The notes beneath the pieces were generated by a model that saw nothing but the letters and a program-made list of their open reading frames with translations, ran no database searches and was not told the DNA's origin. The translations under genes were made by a program, and so were the position numbers. Shown here piece after piece: positions 10,001 to 18,954 of a DNA stretch of 64,000 nucleotides. Each line of letters starts with the position of its first letter. Position 1 is the first letter of the stretch. Origin of the DNA: Bryopsis sp. KO-2023 (lineage: Eukaryota > Chlorophyta > Ulvophyceae > Bryopsidales > Bryopsidaceae); contig BSYQ01000013.1 in NCBI GenBank assembly GCA_030272585.1, positions 992,001 to 1,056,000 on the forward strand. The letters are read 5' to 3'.

Positions 10001-11289
10001 TTTACTGCTTCAGTACTTTCTAATCCATTTATTGCATGCTCAACATCCACTTCTCTCAAATGAAGTAAATATATAGGTCTGCCCTTGCGAGCAGCCTGTG
10101 CGAACTCTGCTGCAGACATCAGATCCAACTCTGCTGTACTGCAATCCTCTACTCTACCAGTCTGCATTCTGAGATTGACTGCTCCCTGAGGTGTCTGCAA
10201 GACCAACAACTTCTTTTGCCAATCTATAACAGGGTTGTGTTTGCTTAACCAAGACATTCCTAACACCAGGTCGTACCTCCCTAGTGTTATGGCATACATC
10301 TTTTCCTCTGATACAAACCTGCCCATTTTGACACTGGCCTGCAGCTCTTTTTCTACCTTTTCTGAGGTTTTACCATCTGCTAACTGCACCTCAGTCAGTA
10401 CCTCAGCAGCTTCTGTCTGAATGCCATTTTCAAGCAACCAATCTTTTGAAACAAAATTGTCAGTTGCCCCACTATCTATCAATATTCGAGAAAAACAACC
10501 TGCCACAGTTCCTGTGGTCTTCAACATCCCTTGAGTCCCCCCATGGACTCCTCTCAACTTCAAAAGTGGGGGTTCATCTAAGCTATGTCCTTGAAAGCAA
10601 ACTTCATTAGGTCTGCCCAGCTCAGATTCCTCTCTCACTGAAAACGAGTCTGCAGCGTCTGCCCTCAGATCACTGTCAGCACTCACATGCACAGAAAACT
10701 CATGCAGGTCAGGTGTGGCCCCGCCTGGCCCTGCACCTCCTGCCTCAGGGACCTGAGAGGTGGTGGTTCCACTCGACCGACCAGCCTCCTCATTCCCGGA
10801 AACCTCCTTCAAAATTCCTGCAGATGCTACTGCCCCTGCAGCAGCACCCAGTAATTCATCCACTGACCTACTCGCAGGAGACTCTGCCTCCAGCAGAGTA
10901 CCCGCCAATTCATCCACTGACCTACTTGCAGGAGTCTCTGCCTCCAGCAGAGTACCCGCCAATTCATCCACTGACCTACTTGCAGGAGACTCTGCCTCCA
11001 GCAGAGTACCCGCCAATTCATCCACTGACCTACTTGCAGGAGACTCTGCCTCCAGCAGAGTACCCGCCAATTCATCCACTGACCTACTTGCAGGAGACTC
11101 TGCCTTCAACAGAGTACCCGCCAATTCAACGTTTTCCAAACGACCGACCTTCCCTTTCGGTGTGGCTTCACAAGGCACACCACCTGCCGGGTTCTGCTTC
11201 CCTGAAACAGATGCTACCCTCCCCATGGTAGCCTCCTTGTGTGGGTGGCTACGCCGGCCCTCCCACACTCCTCTTCTGTCCTCCTTCAC
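7084..11289 (-). CDS. pol: Gypsy Pol polyprotein (PR-RT-RNaseH-IN-chromodomain)
   Basis: 1401-residue frame. In order: a 19-residue tandem repeat region near the N-terminus, aspartic protease with LIDSGATDNFVS, reverse transcriptase with YLDDILVYS, RNase H (TTDASDYAIGAVL), integrase with an HHCC zinc finger and DDE core ([21 protein letters not shown]), and a C-terminal chromodomain (EYLVDRILAE ... WQGYDQSEDTWEP). RT-before-IN order and the chromodomain place it in the chromovirus branch of Ty3/Gypsy. Chromodomains steer integration toward marked chromatin in this family. Confidence 0.95.
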   Translation of the reverse strand: MKEDRRGVWEGRRSHPHKEATMGRVASVSGKQNPAGGVPCEATPKGKVGRLENVELAGTLLKAESPASRSVDELAGTLLEAESPASRSVDELAGTLLEAESPASRSVDELAGTLLEAETPASRSVDELAGTLLEAESPASRSVDELLGAAAGAVASAGILKEVSGNEEAGRSSGTTTSQVPEAGGAGPGGATPDLHEFSVHVSADSDLRADAADSFSVREESELGRPNEVCFQGHSLDEPPLLKLRGVHGGTQGMLKTTGTVAGCFSRILIDSGATDNFVSKDWLLENGIQTEAAEVLTEVQLADGKTSEKVEKELQASVKMGRFVSEEKMYAITLGRYDLVLGMSWLSKHNPVIDWQKKLLVLQTPQGAVNLRMQTGRVEDCSTAELDLMSAAEFAQAARKGRPIYLLHLREVDVEHAINGLESTEAVKGSFADTVSEEEREALQLEKEIRKEFQDLFKEELPQELPPDRGVNHKIELVEGAEPVKKGLYRASFAEREELKKQLAELLKQGFIRPSKSPWGSPVLFVPKKNGKLRMCVDFRALNKLTVKNRYPIPRIEELLDQIQGARCFSKIDLCSGYHQVRLDPADSEKTAFRTRYGLFEYVVLPFGLTNAPATFMNTMNHVLHDFLDIFCIVYLDDILVYSRNWAEHKVHLQKVLQRLREQKLYASATKCDICKMQVEFLGHEVSAAGIQVLQNKVQIIRDWPPLTSVKDLRSFLGLANYYRRFIKDFSARAKPLTALLKKEASWQWTEREAASMQDIKEALMSAPVLLVPDPGLKFEVTTDASDYAIGAVLTQDHGQGQQPVAYESRKLQPAELNYATHEKELLAIVHALKVWRHYLDAQEFVVHTDHAPLKYLQTQPQLSKRQARWMETLQSFKFEIKYRPGRDNVVADALSRATHQTAREQPEVNAQARLDLTQGFQEEVKEAYQKDPLCKQLIEANYRPAHVKWDGQRLWRRVCNAWKWWIPDADGLREKLLHDCHESALAGHLGRRKTLVRVQAHYFWPRISGTVQKYVKNCIPCQRNKASNQRPLGKLQPLPIPDGRWSSVSMDFVGPLPKTRKGSDYLLVVVDRFSKMLRLIPTKQTVTAAGVADLFFQNVVRFFGLPQEIVSDRDSRFTSNFWRALWKRANTRLAMSSSYHPETDGQTERANRTVQEILRSYVEPAGADWEEHLAAAEFAYNSSINATTGFSPFFLMYGQNPRTPASAVATTACPAVDDWWTTWQQALLAGRDNIAQAQDRQRQVADQTRRGGGFEPGEKVFLATKDLPLPDVLSRKLTAKFCGPFEVVERLSEVTVRLRLPGHWRIHDVFHVSKLKPAFIDQEGSFPARRTHTLQPEPELVEGQEEYLVDRILAERTVRGRKQYLVRWQGYDQSEDTWEPARNLRNAPDKLREFEIRS
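10850..11120 (-). repeat. 57-bp coding tandem repeat in Pol N-terminus
   Basis: About five copies of a 57-bp unit encode a 19-residue repeat (core VDELAGTLLEAESPASRS) ahead of the protease. The copies are nearly identical, so the expansion is recent. The role is unknown; it may be a flexible linker between Gag and protease. Confidence 0.9.
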
Positions 11290-11330
11290 CTTTTCATTCC
11301 GGCCAAGGGACTCTCCAGCCCTTGACCTCT

Positions 11331-12524
11331 TTAGTTTTCCGAGCAGTCAGCGGCGAAGTGGCCTTTCTTGCCACACCTGTAACAATCAACATGGGCTGCT
11401 GATCTGCCCATATCCATTCTGCTCCTCCTGTCTGAGGAACCCTCTCCAGTTCCTCCTCGTTTCTGCCTCTGGTGTCTGCGAGGACTGCCACTGCGTCCTC
11501 TGCTTTTACTGCGACTGTAACTGCGATCACCACCGCGACTGCCGCTGCGACCTCTACTGCCGCTGCGACCTTCCCTGACATCAAACCCCACGCGGTTACG
11601 CTGGAGGCCATCAACCTCCATACGATCACCTAAGTGTGGTGCCTGACGCTGCGGGTGGTACCTGTCGCGTTCGGTGTTATACCTTCCTCGACTGCTACTG
11701 CGACCTCTGCTCTGGGATCTGCCTCTGCTGAACGACCTGCCACGACTCTTCGATCTGTCCCTGCGCGACCTTGCGCGTCTGCTGCTGGGACTGCGATCTC
11801 TGTGGTAGTTTTCAAGAGGACCTTCCCAGGTCGCCGCCAGCGCGATCGCTCTTTCGAGGGTGTTGGGATCTTCCATCTCAACCTTCGTCCGCAGACGCTC
11901 GTGCAGACCCTCCATGAACCTGAAGAGCTTTTCCCCAGGATTGCTGTCATGAATCTGCAGTGTGAGCCTGCGAAACTTGTGTACATACTCAGTAACCGAA
12001 AGTCGCCCCTGACGCAAACGAGACCACTCTCTTCTGAAGTCACGGTTCTCGTTCACCTTGCCAAACTCCTGTCTCAGCTGTTCAACCAAAGCAACAAGTG
12101 ACTGAGGCAGTTCCTGGTGGCCTGCAAGAGCAGCCTCATATCTGCCTCTCCACCAAGTACCTGCAGCTCCCCTGAGTGATCCTGCAGCCACTAAAACCTG
12201 CTGCTCTACATCCCTTGTGCCTGTCACATCAAAATATGTCTGTAACTGCACCTGCCACTCATTCAGTGGGATATCACCAGGGTCACCATACCAAGCATCT
12301 GGTGTCTTTGCTCTGGCCTTGCCCAGTGCTGCTGGAGCCTGTGGCTGAGGCAACCTTTCTGCCACAGCCTGCTGCACCACATCATTCATCTGATGGTTGA
12401 CATTTGCAGCAACATTCCTCAGGTGAAGGACTTCATTCTGCAGATCTGTTATCATCTGCCTCATTGCCTGCAGATCGAAAGGATCTGGGGCTGGTACCCC
12501 CATCTGCTCCTCCCCGCCTGACAT
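11331..12524 (-). CDS. gag: Gypsy Gag with SR-rich tail and zinc knuckle
   Basis: 397-residue frame. An N-terminal coiled coil (QMITDLQNEVLHLRNVAAN) is followed by a retrotransposon Gag core (WYGDPGDIPLNEWQVQL, later FRREWSRLRQGRLSVTEYVHKFRRL), then a long Arg/Ser dipeptide-rich region (SRGRSFSRGRS), and a single CCHC zinc knuckle (CYRCGKKGHFAADC) at the C-terminus. It assembles the virus-like particle and binds element RNA in this family. The SR-rich segment is unusual and resembles splicing-factor RS domains. Pol starts about 40 bp downstream. Confidence 0.9.
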   Translation of the reverse strand: MSGGEEQMGVPAPDPFDLQAMRQMITDLQNEVLHLRNVAANVNHQMNDVVQQAVAERLPQPQAPAALGKARAKTPDAWYGDPGDIPLNEWQVQLQTYFDVTGTRDVEQQVLVAAGSLRGAAGTWWRGRYEAALAGHQELPQSLVALVEQLRQEFGKVNENRDFRREWSRLRQGRLSVTEYVHKFRRLTLQIHDSNPGEKLFRFMEGLHERLRTKVEMEDPNTLERAIALAATWEGPLENYHRDRSPSSRRARSRRDRSKSRGRSFSRGRSQSRGRSSSRGRYNTERDRYHPQRQAPHLGDRMEVDGLQRNRVGFDVREGRSGSRGRSGSRGGDRSYSRSKSRGRSGSPRRHQRQKRGGTGEGSSDRRSRMDMGRSAAHVDCYRCGKKGHFAADCSEN

Positions 12525-12894
12525 TCCTTCTGCGCCTCAGCTCGTTCTGCTCACGCCTCTCCTGCGTTGCCCTCTGCAATCTGTAGATAGGACACTGAGG
12601 ATCAGAACAGTCGTAGTATCTGATGACGTTACCACTGCGTTCTGCCTTTCTGTGGCCGTGAGGAGGCGCTCTGAGAGGAGGTGGTGGCACCACTGCCAAC
12701 GGGTGTCTCACTGGACCCAGAACCTGCACCGGTCTGGGTAACCTGTAAGGAGCTGGAACCCAGTCCCCTGCGAAAGTAAACAGATCAGGTGGCAGGTTTC
12801 CCTGAAACTCTGCCTCACCCTGAATCACAGTTTCCTCGTCTGTTTCTGCCTCACTTTCGCTACTTCTCACTGCTACAGGTCTACCAAAACTCAT
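12433..12894 (-). CDS. Small ORF upstream of Gag, C-x-D-P-x-C motif
   Basis: 153-residue frame overlapping the start of Gag in another frame. Its middle holds YDCSDPQCPIYRLQ followed by an ER-rich, strongly basic tail. The next ORF upstream has a similar motif (VTCRNPNCLLLLEWLEKER). No family is recognised. The two may be diverged copies of one small protein. Translation has not been shown. Confidence 0.4.
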   Translation of the reverse strand: MSFGRPVAVRSSESEAETDEETVIQGEAEFQGNLPPDLFTFAGDWVPAPYRLPRPVQVLGPVRHPLAVVPPPPLRAPPHGHRKAERSGNVIRYYDCSDPQCPIYRLQRATQERREQNELRRRRNVRRGGADGGTSPRSFRSAGNEADDNRSAE

Positions 12895-12921
12895 ACAACA
12901 ACCAGAGTCAGAAGATCTCTT

Positions 12922-13245
12922 TTACAGGTTGCTAGTTCTGATCCTTTCCTTCTCAAGCCACTCTAACAAAAGAAGGCAGTTCGGATTCCTACAAGTAACA
13001 GAATATATCCAAGTACCCTGACGAAACACCCAATAATGATCGTGCGAGGGAGCCAAAACTGAACTCTCCTCCACCTGACTCAGTGGTTCCTGCACCCTGT
13101 TTTCCCTGATAGGTCCTGCTCTGAAAACAAAGGCAGGTAAAGTCCGAGTCTGATCTGGCTGATTCTCACTAGGAAACCCGTCAGAGGGCACTTCCTCTTC
13201 GTCAGAACTAACAACTGTAAAACCTGAGCCCGCACTGCTCATCAA
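12922..13245 (-). CDS. Small ORF nearest the 5' LTR, C-x-N-P-x-C motif
   Basis: 107-residue frame, acidic N-terminal half (VVSSDEEEVPSDG), then WVFRQGTWIYSVTCRNPNC and a charged helix ending the protein. It shares the C-x-[DN]-P-x-C plus ER-helix arrangement with the adjacent small ORF. No family is recognised. Confidence 0.4.
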   Translation of the reverse strand: MMSSAGSGFTVVSSDEEEVPSDGFPSENQPDQTRTLPAFVFRAGPIRENRVQEPLSQVEESSVLAPSHDHYWVFRQGTWIYSVTCRNPNCLLLLEWLEKERIRTSNL

Positions 13246-13284
13246 CTGCCGACCCTAGTTCCGCTACGCAAACTCTAACACTTC

Positions 13285-13490
13285 AGGCCGCGCAAATCTG
13301 CGTCTGTGCCCCCTTGCTGCTGCGCAAAACCTGCGCCTGCAAAACTCTACCACTCAAGGCTGCGCAAATCTGCGTCTGTGCCCCCTTGCTGCTGCGCAAA
13401 ACCTGCGCCTGCAAAACTCTACCACTCAAGGCTGCGCAAATCTGCGTCTGTGCCCGCACTGAACTGTGCCCCTTACTGCTGCGCAAAAAC
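13285..13490 (-). repeat. Tandem repeat in the Gypsy 5' leader
   Basis: About two and a half copies of a roughly 73-bp unit containing gctgcgcaaatctgcgtctg, between the primer-binding site and the first small ORF. Leader-region tandem repeats occur in many LTR elements. Confidence 0.75.
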
Positions 13491-13753
13491 CTGCGCCTGA
13501 CAACGTTCTATGCTAGGCAACGCCTGCAAACTCTACTATAACCTTGCGTACAAAACGACCTCTGTGCAGCACTGCGCCTACACAAAACTGTGCGAAAAAT
13601 GCGCCAACTATGCCTGCACTCAGCGCTACCCTGCGCCCTGATCGATTCTGTAAAAACCTTGCGCCTGAAAACTCTGCGCCTGCTGTTTCACCAGAACTCT
13701 CTGCTTCTCCCAAGATCACTTGTGATCTTGCCACAAGAATGCTCCGAAACCAA

Positions 13754-14101
13754 TGCAACGGCTGCGACTCTGCAAGTCTGCCAGCCAAGCTGAAGGTGAA
13801 ACAAAGGAGACCAAGGTGCAAAGCACTCCGAACAAGGTTAAAGCTAGGTTAAAACCAAGTGTACCAATACCCTAGAGGCGCTGCTCAAATACCCTGCTGC
13901 AGCACCTCTGACAAGACCTGATCCCCTGATCAGACAACTACTGAGCTGACACAGTGAACCCATCACTGTATCAGGTCAGATCACAGAATGTTCTGAGCTG
14001 CCAGTTCAGCAGGGACACCTGCTGAGCTGCCAGCTCGCCAACCTACAGTCAAATCTCCTGATTCAGGGCCCCGCAGGCTCTGAATCAGGCGATTCACTAC
14101 A
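13754..14101 (-). repeat. 5' LTR of the Gypsy element
   Basis: 348 bp, TG...CA, near-identical to 4205-4552. The primer-binding site TGGTTTCGGAGC lies just inside it on the minus strand, one base from the LTR. Confidence 0.95.
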
Positions 14102-14106
14102 GTCAT

Positions 14107-16266
14107 GAACAATTGTCATGGGTGAAGGGAGGCAGGATCCCCCTTTTGAATCATGCGGCCAAACACAGTATCCGGATCAGTTCCGAAATGGAAATCGCTG
14201 TCGCGGAAGGCTTTGAGGGCTGCCATTTGAAAAGGCAAAAGGATCAGGACATGAAAACAGGCACACAAGGGGGTCGGATCAGTTCTTTTGGGACCCAGAA
14301 AACACTCCCGTTTGTGTCTAAATGGGGACCTACTACCCGGGAGTTCCAGTCGTACCGGCACAAGGTTATGTGCTATCTGGTCAGCGTCGGGGCCCCCTTC
14401 AGGACAGTGGAAGATCAGCACTTCCGAGACATGTGCACTCAACTGAACGCATCTGCTCCGCCTCTATCAGCGAAATCCATGTCTCACCAGGTCGGATTGT
14501 CCTCCAACAGGCTTAAAAAAAAGATGAAGGATATGGATCTGAGCAGATTCCGACCATGCTTTGTTGCTGATGGTTGGTCTCAGCAGCCCAAGCATTGGTT
14601 CGCGATGGGGGCTGTCTACATACACCGGGACCCGGAACAGGATCTGTTCGAACTCAAGCGGATCAGTCTCGGGACCTGGGAAATGGAGGGTACCGCAACT
14701 GCTTTGGACATTTGCACAAAAATGAACGAGATCAGGGAGGACTTTGATCTGACCGGATATCAGGCCAGCATCGTTACCGATCACGAGTCCAGAATGGGGG
14801 CAGCATGTGAAATGAACTACAGTTACGATTGGCACGGGTGCGGGACACACAGAATAAATTTGGGGGTAAAGAAGGGTCTGAAAAATGCCCCCCAAAGCGT
14901 GAACGACCTTGTGGCCAAAGTACACGATCTGTGCAGAACAGTGATGGGTGCATCCACTCATTGGGAAAAGCTGAAACAGATTCAGATCGATCGAGCCAAA
15001 AGAAAAGAAGCTGATCTGGAACGGCAACAAGCGGAGGCTGCTCCCCAAGAGTTAATTTATGTGGTCCGGTCCTCGACAGCCACGGGTGCCTCTGGGATTG
15101 GCAACGGTGGGCTTGGTGAGAGCCCCGGTCCATCTCAAGTTGATGAGGATGAACTTCTGGAGGATGCACAAGAGGAATCTAATCAAAACGACCATCAGAG
15201 CCAGGAACAGGACGACCCTACATCGCAGGAAATATATTCAAGTGATGAAGACGCATGTCCCGATGATGGAGACGACGTGGAGGAGGCAGAAGACTGCCCA
15301 GGACCTGTCCGCAGATCTGACAAGGTTCTCAGACTCACCTTGGCGGTGGAGACTAGGTGGAACAGCATCTGGTACATGTTGCATCGATTGTTGATTTTGA
15401 AACCCGATCTGATCCAGCTCTTTCCCCTCCTTCCCCCCCAATACAATATCAACCCCCAAGAATGGAAAGTGCTGCTGGAACTGTACCTGGTTCTGAGGCC
15501 ATACAAGGAAGCAACCAAGGTACTGGAGGCAGAAAAGAAGGTGACGGGGAGTGCCGTCCTGATGCTCATGGCTCGGATCAGCGCTGCGGTAGATGCCATG
15601 AACATCGAGGAACCGGATGTGATAGACTTCAGAGATGTGCTCCGCACAGTCATGGACCATGAATTTGACGATCCCGCATGGCTCCTGGCCGTCGGGTGCA
15701 TGCAGCATCTGGATCCGACCAAACTATCACTCGAAGACGCTGAGGTGAATCGGTATTTGTGGGGCACCCCAGGGCGCTTTCCTTGCTTGAGGAAGCAATT
15801 CAGCAGACCTGATCTGTGGGTTTCAGATGTGCTGCAAGAGTGCGTGACTCTGCTGAAGGAGATCCGGCTGCGATCAGATTGCAGAGGTGTTGACAATCCG
15901 GGGGAAGGCAGAGAGGGAAAAAAAAAGAAAAAGGAAAATCTCGAACGGGACTGGCTCAGTGTGTGCCCTCCTTCATCTGCTACGGGCGGTTCTTATTCTG
16001 ATGAGTGGGAGCGATATTGTGGGGTCAGGAGGGTTATTCAGAGCACTTCATCTGTTCTGGACTGATGGAGGGTACACCAGGCGGCATACCCAACAGTTTC
16101 GATCCTGGCTGCCGAGTATCTCTGCATCCCAGCCTCCAGCGCCTCGGTTGAGCGGATGTTCAGTGTCAATGGCCACCAGCTGAACAAGCGCAGGAGGGCG
16201 ATGGAGGAGAGCAAGGTCAACCAACTGACCGTGCTCCGGGACAATCTGCATCTGTTCAGGGCATGA
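14107..16266 (+). pseudogene. hAT transposase, catalytic and hATC dimerisation region
   Basis: Continues the BED-finger frame after the Gypsy element (NHAAKHS completes the finger). It then carries the RNase H-like hAT core: FVADGWS (first Asp, about 14555-14575), SIVTDHESRM (second Asp, about 14768-14797), the WHGCGTHRINL Cys/His motif (about 14830-14860), an acidic insertion domain, and ETRWNSIWYMLHRLL (conserved RW). The hATC dimerisation domain is at the end: WRVHQAAYPTVSILAAEYL, IPASSASVERMFS and LNKRRRAMEESKVNQLTVL. The frame has one in-frame TGA at 16063-16065 exactly where hAT proteins have a first Trp of a WW pair (VLD-stop-WRVHQ). Otherwise it is open, with stop at 16264. This copy is thus inactivated both by the Gypsy insertion and by this codon, yet it is little decayed. 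Confidence 0.9.
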
Positions 16267-16489
16267 CCTGAACTGCTTCTGTTTGATTGTGTGGGACAAT
16301 CTTCAGTCTGATTCAGAACCCTCCTGTTTCGGAGGAACTCTCCTTTTTTTGGTTTGGGGTGCCGGGTATGTTCTCTGTTTGGGGTGCTGGGTATGGATCA
16401 GACAATCTGCATCTTGACCTGGTGTGATTTGCCCCGAGTTTTGTTTGTTTTGGTATGGGTATGTAATCCAAACTTTTTTGAATGCTTGG

Positions 16490-17065
16490 TAAAAAGTTTC
16501 AGAGGTTTCCACAGATTCCAGCACTGATTCAGCCCACACAGATAACCCTCTGTTTATGGTTCATGGTTCATTGCATGACTCAAACAAAACAAAAAGTTTC
16601 AGAGGTTCCACAGATTCCAACACTGATTCAGCCCACACAAATAACCCTCTGTTTATGGTTCATGGTTCATTACATGACTCAAACAAAACAAAAAGTTTCA
16701 GAGGTTCCACAGATTCCAGCACTGATTCAGCCCACACAAATAACCCTCTGTTCATGGTTCATGGTTCATTACGTGAATAAAAAAACAGATAACAGATACC
16801 AGACTGGTTCATGGTTCATTACGTGAATCAAAAAACAGATAACAGATACCAGACTGGTTCATGGTTCATTACGTGAATCAAAAAACAGATAACAAATAAC
16901 AGACTGGTTCATGGTTCATTACGTGAATCAAAAAACAGATAACAGATACCAGACTGGTTCATGGTTCATTACGTGAATCAAAAAACAGATAACAAATAAC
17001 AGACTGGTTCATGGTTCATTACGTGAATCAAAAAACAGATAACAGATAACAGATAACCCTCTGTT
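16490..17065. repeat. Two adjacent minisatellites between the hAT genes
   Basis: Three copies of a roughly 100-bp unit (aaagtttcagaggttccac..., about 16490-16785) run into five or six copies of a 50-bp unit (ggttcatggttcattacgtg..., about 16806-17060). Both units share the phrase atggttcatggttcatta, so the second appears derived from part of the first. They separate the 3' ends of the convergent transposase and accessory genes. Confidence 0.9.
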
Positions 17066-17088
17066 TATGGTGACTCAAAACAGTTTCT

Positions 17089-18833
17089 TTAATTTGGCTC
17101 CTCCTCCTCCACCAACCTCCCATCCGGTCCAACCCTGACCCGATACACACGTGTGCGGTCTTCAGGGATAGGTGCAAAGTCGACCGAGCCAGTATCCAGG
17201 TCCCTCATTACGTTTCGGTCCTCCAAACGGGTCTGATGGTGGAAGAGGCCTTCACGGACTCTGTGGAGAGCGTAACAGTTCTGCAGATACACGTTTTGCA
17301 CGAACTGATTCAGATGGGGCATGGAGGCGAAGGTTATCGGGAATTGGATGGTGAAGTCGGGGAAGAAGGCATACTCCGTCTGCATGTTGGCTCTCTCTCG
17401 CTGGGCAGTTCTGCGCTGTTCCCTGCTCCGTTCAGACATGATCCTTCGCAAGGGGGCCTGCCTGCGCCGAGGGTACCCCTCACTGTCGTTGATGCAAGGT
17501 TGTCCATCAAAATCCATTGGCCACCTGTCCATCAATGGGGGTCTGGGGTTTGCCTGCCTCTGATCACCATGACCACCCTGGCCACCCTGACCACCCTGAC
17601 CACCCTGGCCACCCTGACCACCCTGACCACCCTGACCTGCTCTGTTCCTGTTCCTGCCGCCTCCCCCGAATTCCCATCCACCAACATTCCCCCTTCCACC
17701 AGCTCCAGCAACTCTGAACATGTTTGGGGGTGGCCCTCTTCCACCAGCTTCAGCAGCTCTGAACATGTTTGGGGGTGGCCCTCTTCCACCAGCTTCAGCA
17801 GCTCTGAACACGTTGGGGGGTGGCCCTCTTCCACCAGCTTCAGCGGCTCTGAACAGATTGGGGGGTGGCCCTCTTCCACCAGCTTCAGCGGCTCTGAACA
17901 TATTGGGGGGTGGCCCTCTTCCACCAGCTTCAGCAGCTCTGAACAGATTGGGGGGTGGCCCTCTTCCACCAGCTCCAGCAGGTCTGAACATGTTTGGGGG
18001 GGAGCCTCTTCCACCAGGGTGAAGCACAGGTTCAGGTTCATAAACAGACTCCTCGTCCGTCATACTCCACGGGTTTTCCGGCAGCTGCTCAGAGGGTCCC
18101 TCAGGTTCAGGTTCAGATTCAGGTTCATCTGCGGTTGGAAGTGTAGCTTCAGGCAAAATCTCTTGTGCAGGATCAGGTGCTGGAAGACTTGCAGCTTCGA
18201 TGCTCCAGTCGAACGTTCTGCTCAGATCTAGATCAACCTCGTGCATGGTTGCAACCTCCTCTCTGAGCTGGTCCAGATGAGGCAATAGCTGGCGATCACG
18301 AAGGAGTTCTGCAAAAGACAGAATGTGAATGTGAGGGCAGAGAGAAAAACAACCTAATTTGAACCTGATGCTGGACTGCTCACCTGTAGGCACCATGTAG
18401 GGGTATTCCATGTCCCCCAGGTTGGTGCTCCCCTTCCTGGTCAGTCCTGGAGGTGTCACCTGAATGGAATCGAGTATGGGGTCGATGCGCCTTTCAGGGG
18501 GGTTGCCCGCTCGGTACGCTCGCAAGAAAAGTTCGTCTTCGCTTCCCGCAGCGCTGTCCAGGGCGGATGCAGCTTTCCAGAACAGAGCCTAGGAAGACAA
18601 GTAACAGTAACCCTAAGTCAAAACATTCGAAACAGAAACAGTGCAGCAGATAGCAGGCAGCATACACTTACATTTTCCAGACCAAAATACGTGTTAAGCG
18701 ACGTCAAATGCCGGAACACCACCTCGGCGGCATCCCGATCTACCACCGTCCCGGGCTGGAACAGGTCTGTTCGGTTTTGGAGCTTGTTCCGGAGCCTCAC
18801 GACATACTGCCGTGCTTTGAGTTCCACGTACAT
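17089..18833 (-). CDS. Transposon-borne accessory protein, three exons, Gly/Arg/Pro-repeat rich
   Basis: Exons 18672-18833, 18384-18588 and 17089-18308 (minus). Introns have GTAAGT...CCTAG and GTGAGC...TTTTGCAG ends, and all phases match, giving 528 residues from ATG 18833. The N-terminal part (MYVELKARQYVVRLRNKLQNRT...) is globular-looking with no recognised family. An acidic Pro/Glu stretch follows, then about seven copies of a 15-residue repeat GGRGPPPNxFRAAEA, a GGQ repeat tract, and a basic then folded-looking C-terminal region (RIMSERSREQRRTAQRERAN, HLNQFVQNVYLQNCYALHRV). The gene lies inside the hAT element, convergent with the transposase, so it probably serves the element. The Gly/Arg/Phe repeats recall low-complexity RNA- or DNA-binding tails. 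Function unknown. Confidence 0.8.
17720..18020 (-). repeat. 45-bp coding tandem repeat
   Basis: About seven near-identical 45-bp units encode GGRGPPPN(L/M/V)FRAAEA. A 9-bp GGQ-encoding repeat follows at about 17563-17640. Confidence 0.9.
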
Positions 18834-18954
18834 CGCAATCGATCAGCACTGCAGGCGAGACAACAACAAGATACCACGATACAAAGGCGCACGGTGCGGT
18901 GAAGTCGAACAGGGAGCGAAGTCGATATATTCGGGACAGTACGGCAGAACTGAC

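Larger units (their letters stand above)
4205..14101 (-). mobile_element. Ty3/Gypsy chromovirus-type LTR retrotransposon inserted in the hAT transposase gene
   Basis: The LTRs at 4205-4552 and 13754-14101 are both 348 bp, start TG, end CA, and differ at about one position that I can see, so the insertion is recent. The 5-bp target duplication gtcat lies at 4200-4204 and 14102-14106. In its own (minus) orientation the order is 5' LTR, primer-binding site TGGTTTCGGAGC next to the LTR, two small ORFs, Gag, Pol with a C-terminal chromodomain, accessory ORF parts, a purine tract (GGTGGGGAGGAA) and the 3' LTR. Gag and Pol are long open frames and look whole. One TRIM-like element is inserted in the 3' accessory part. 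Length is 9.9 kb. Confidence 0.95.

Noticed and set aside
10760-11578. Plus-strand frame across the 57-bp repeats
   Set aside because: Antisense of Pol and Gag.
16490-17065. Regular repeats as a possible CRISPR array
   Set aside because: Head-to-tail tandem units without unique spacers, in a eukaryotic transposon.
17236-18231. Ser/Thr-rich plus-strand frame across the 45-bp repeats
   Set aside because: Antisense of the accessory gene, whose minus-strand introns and phases fit perfectly.
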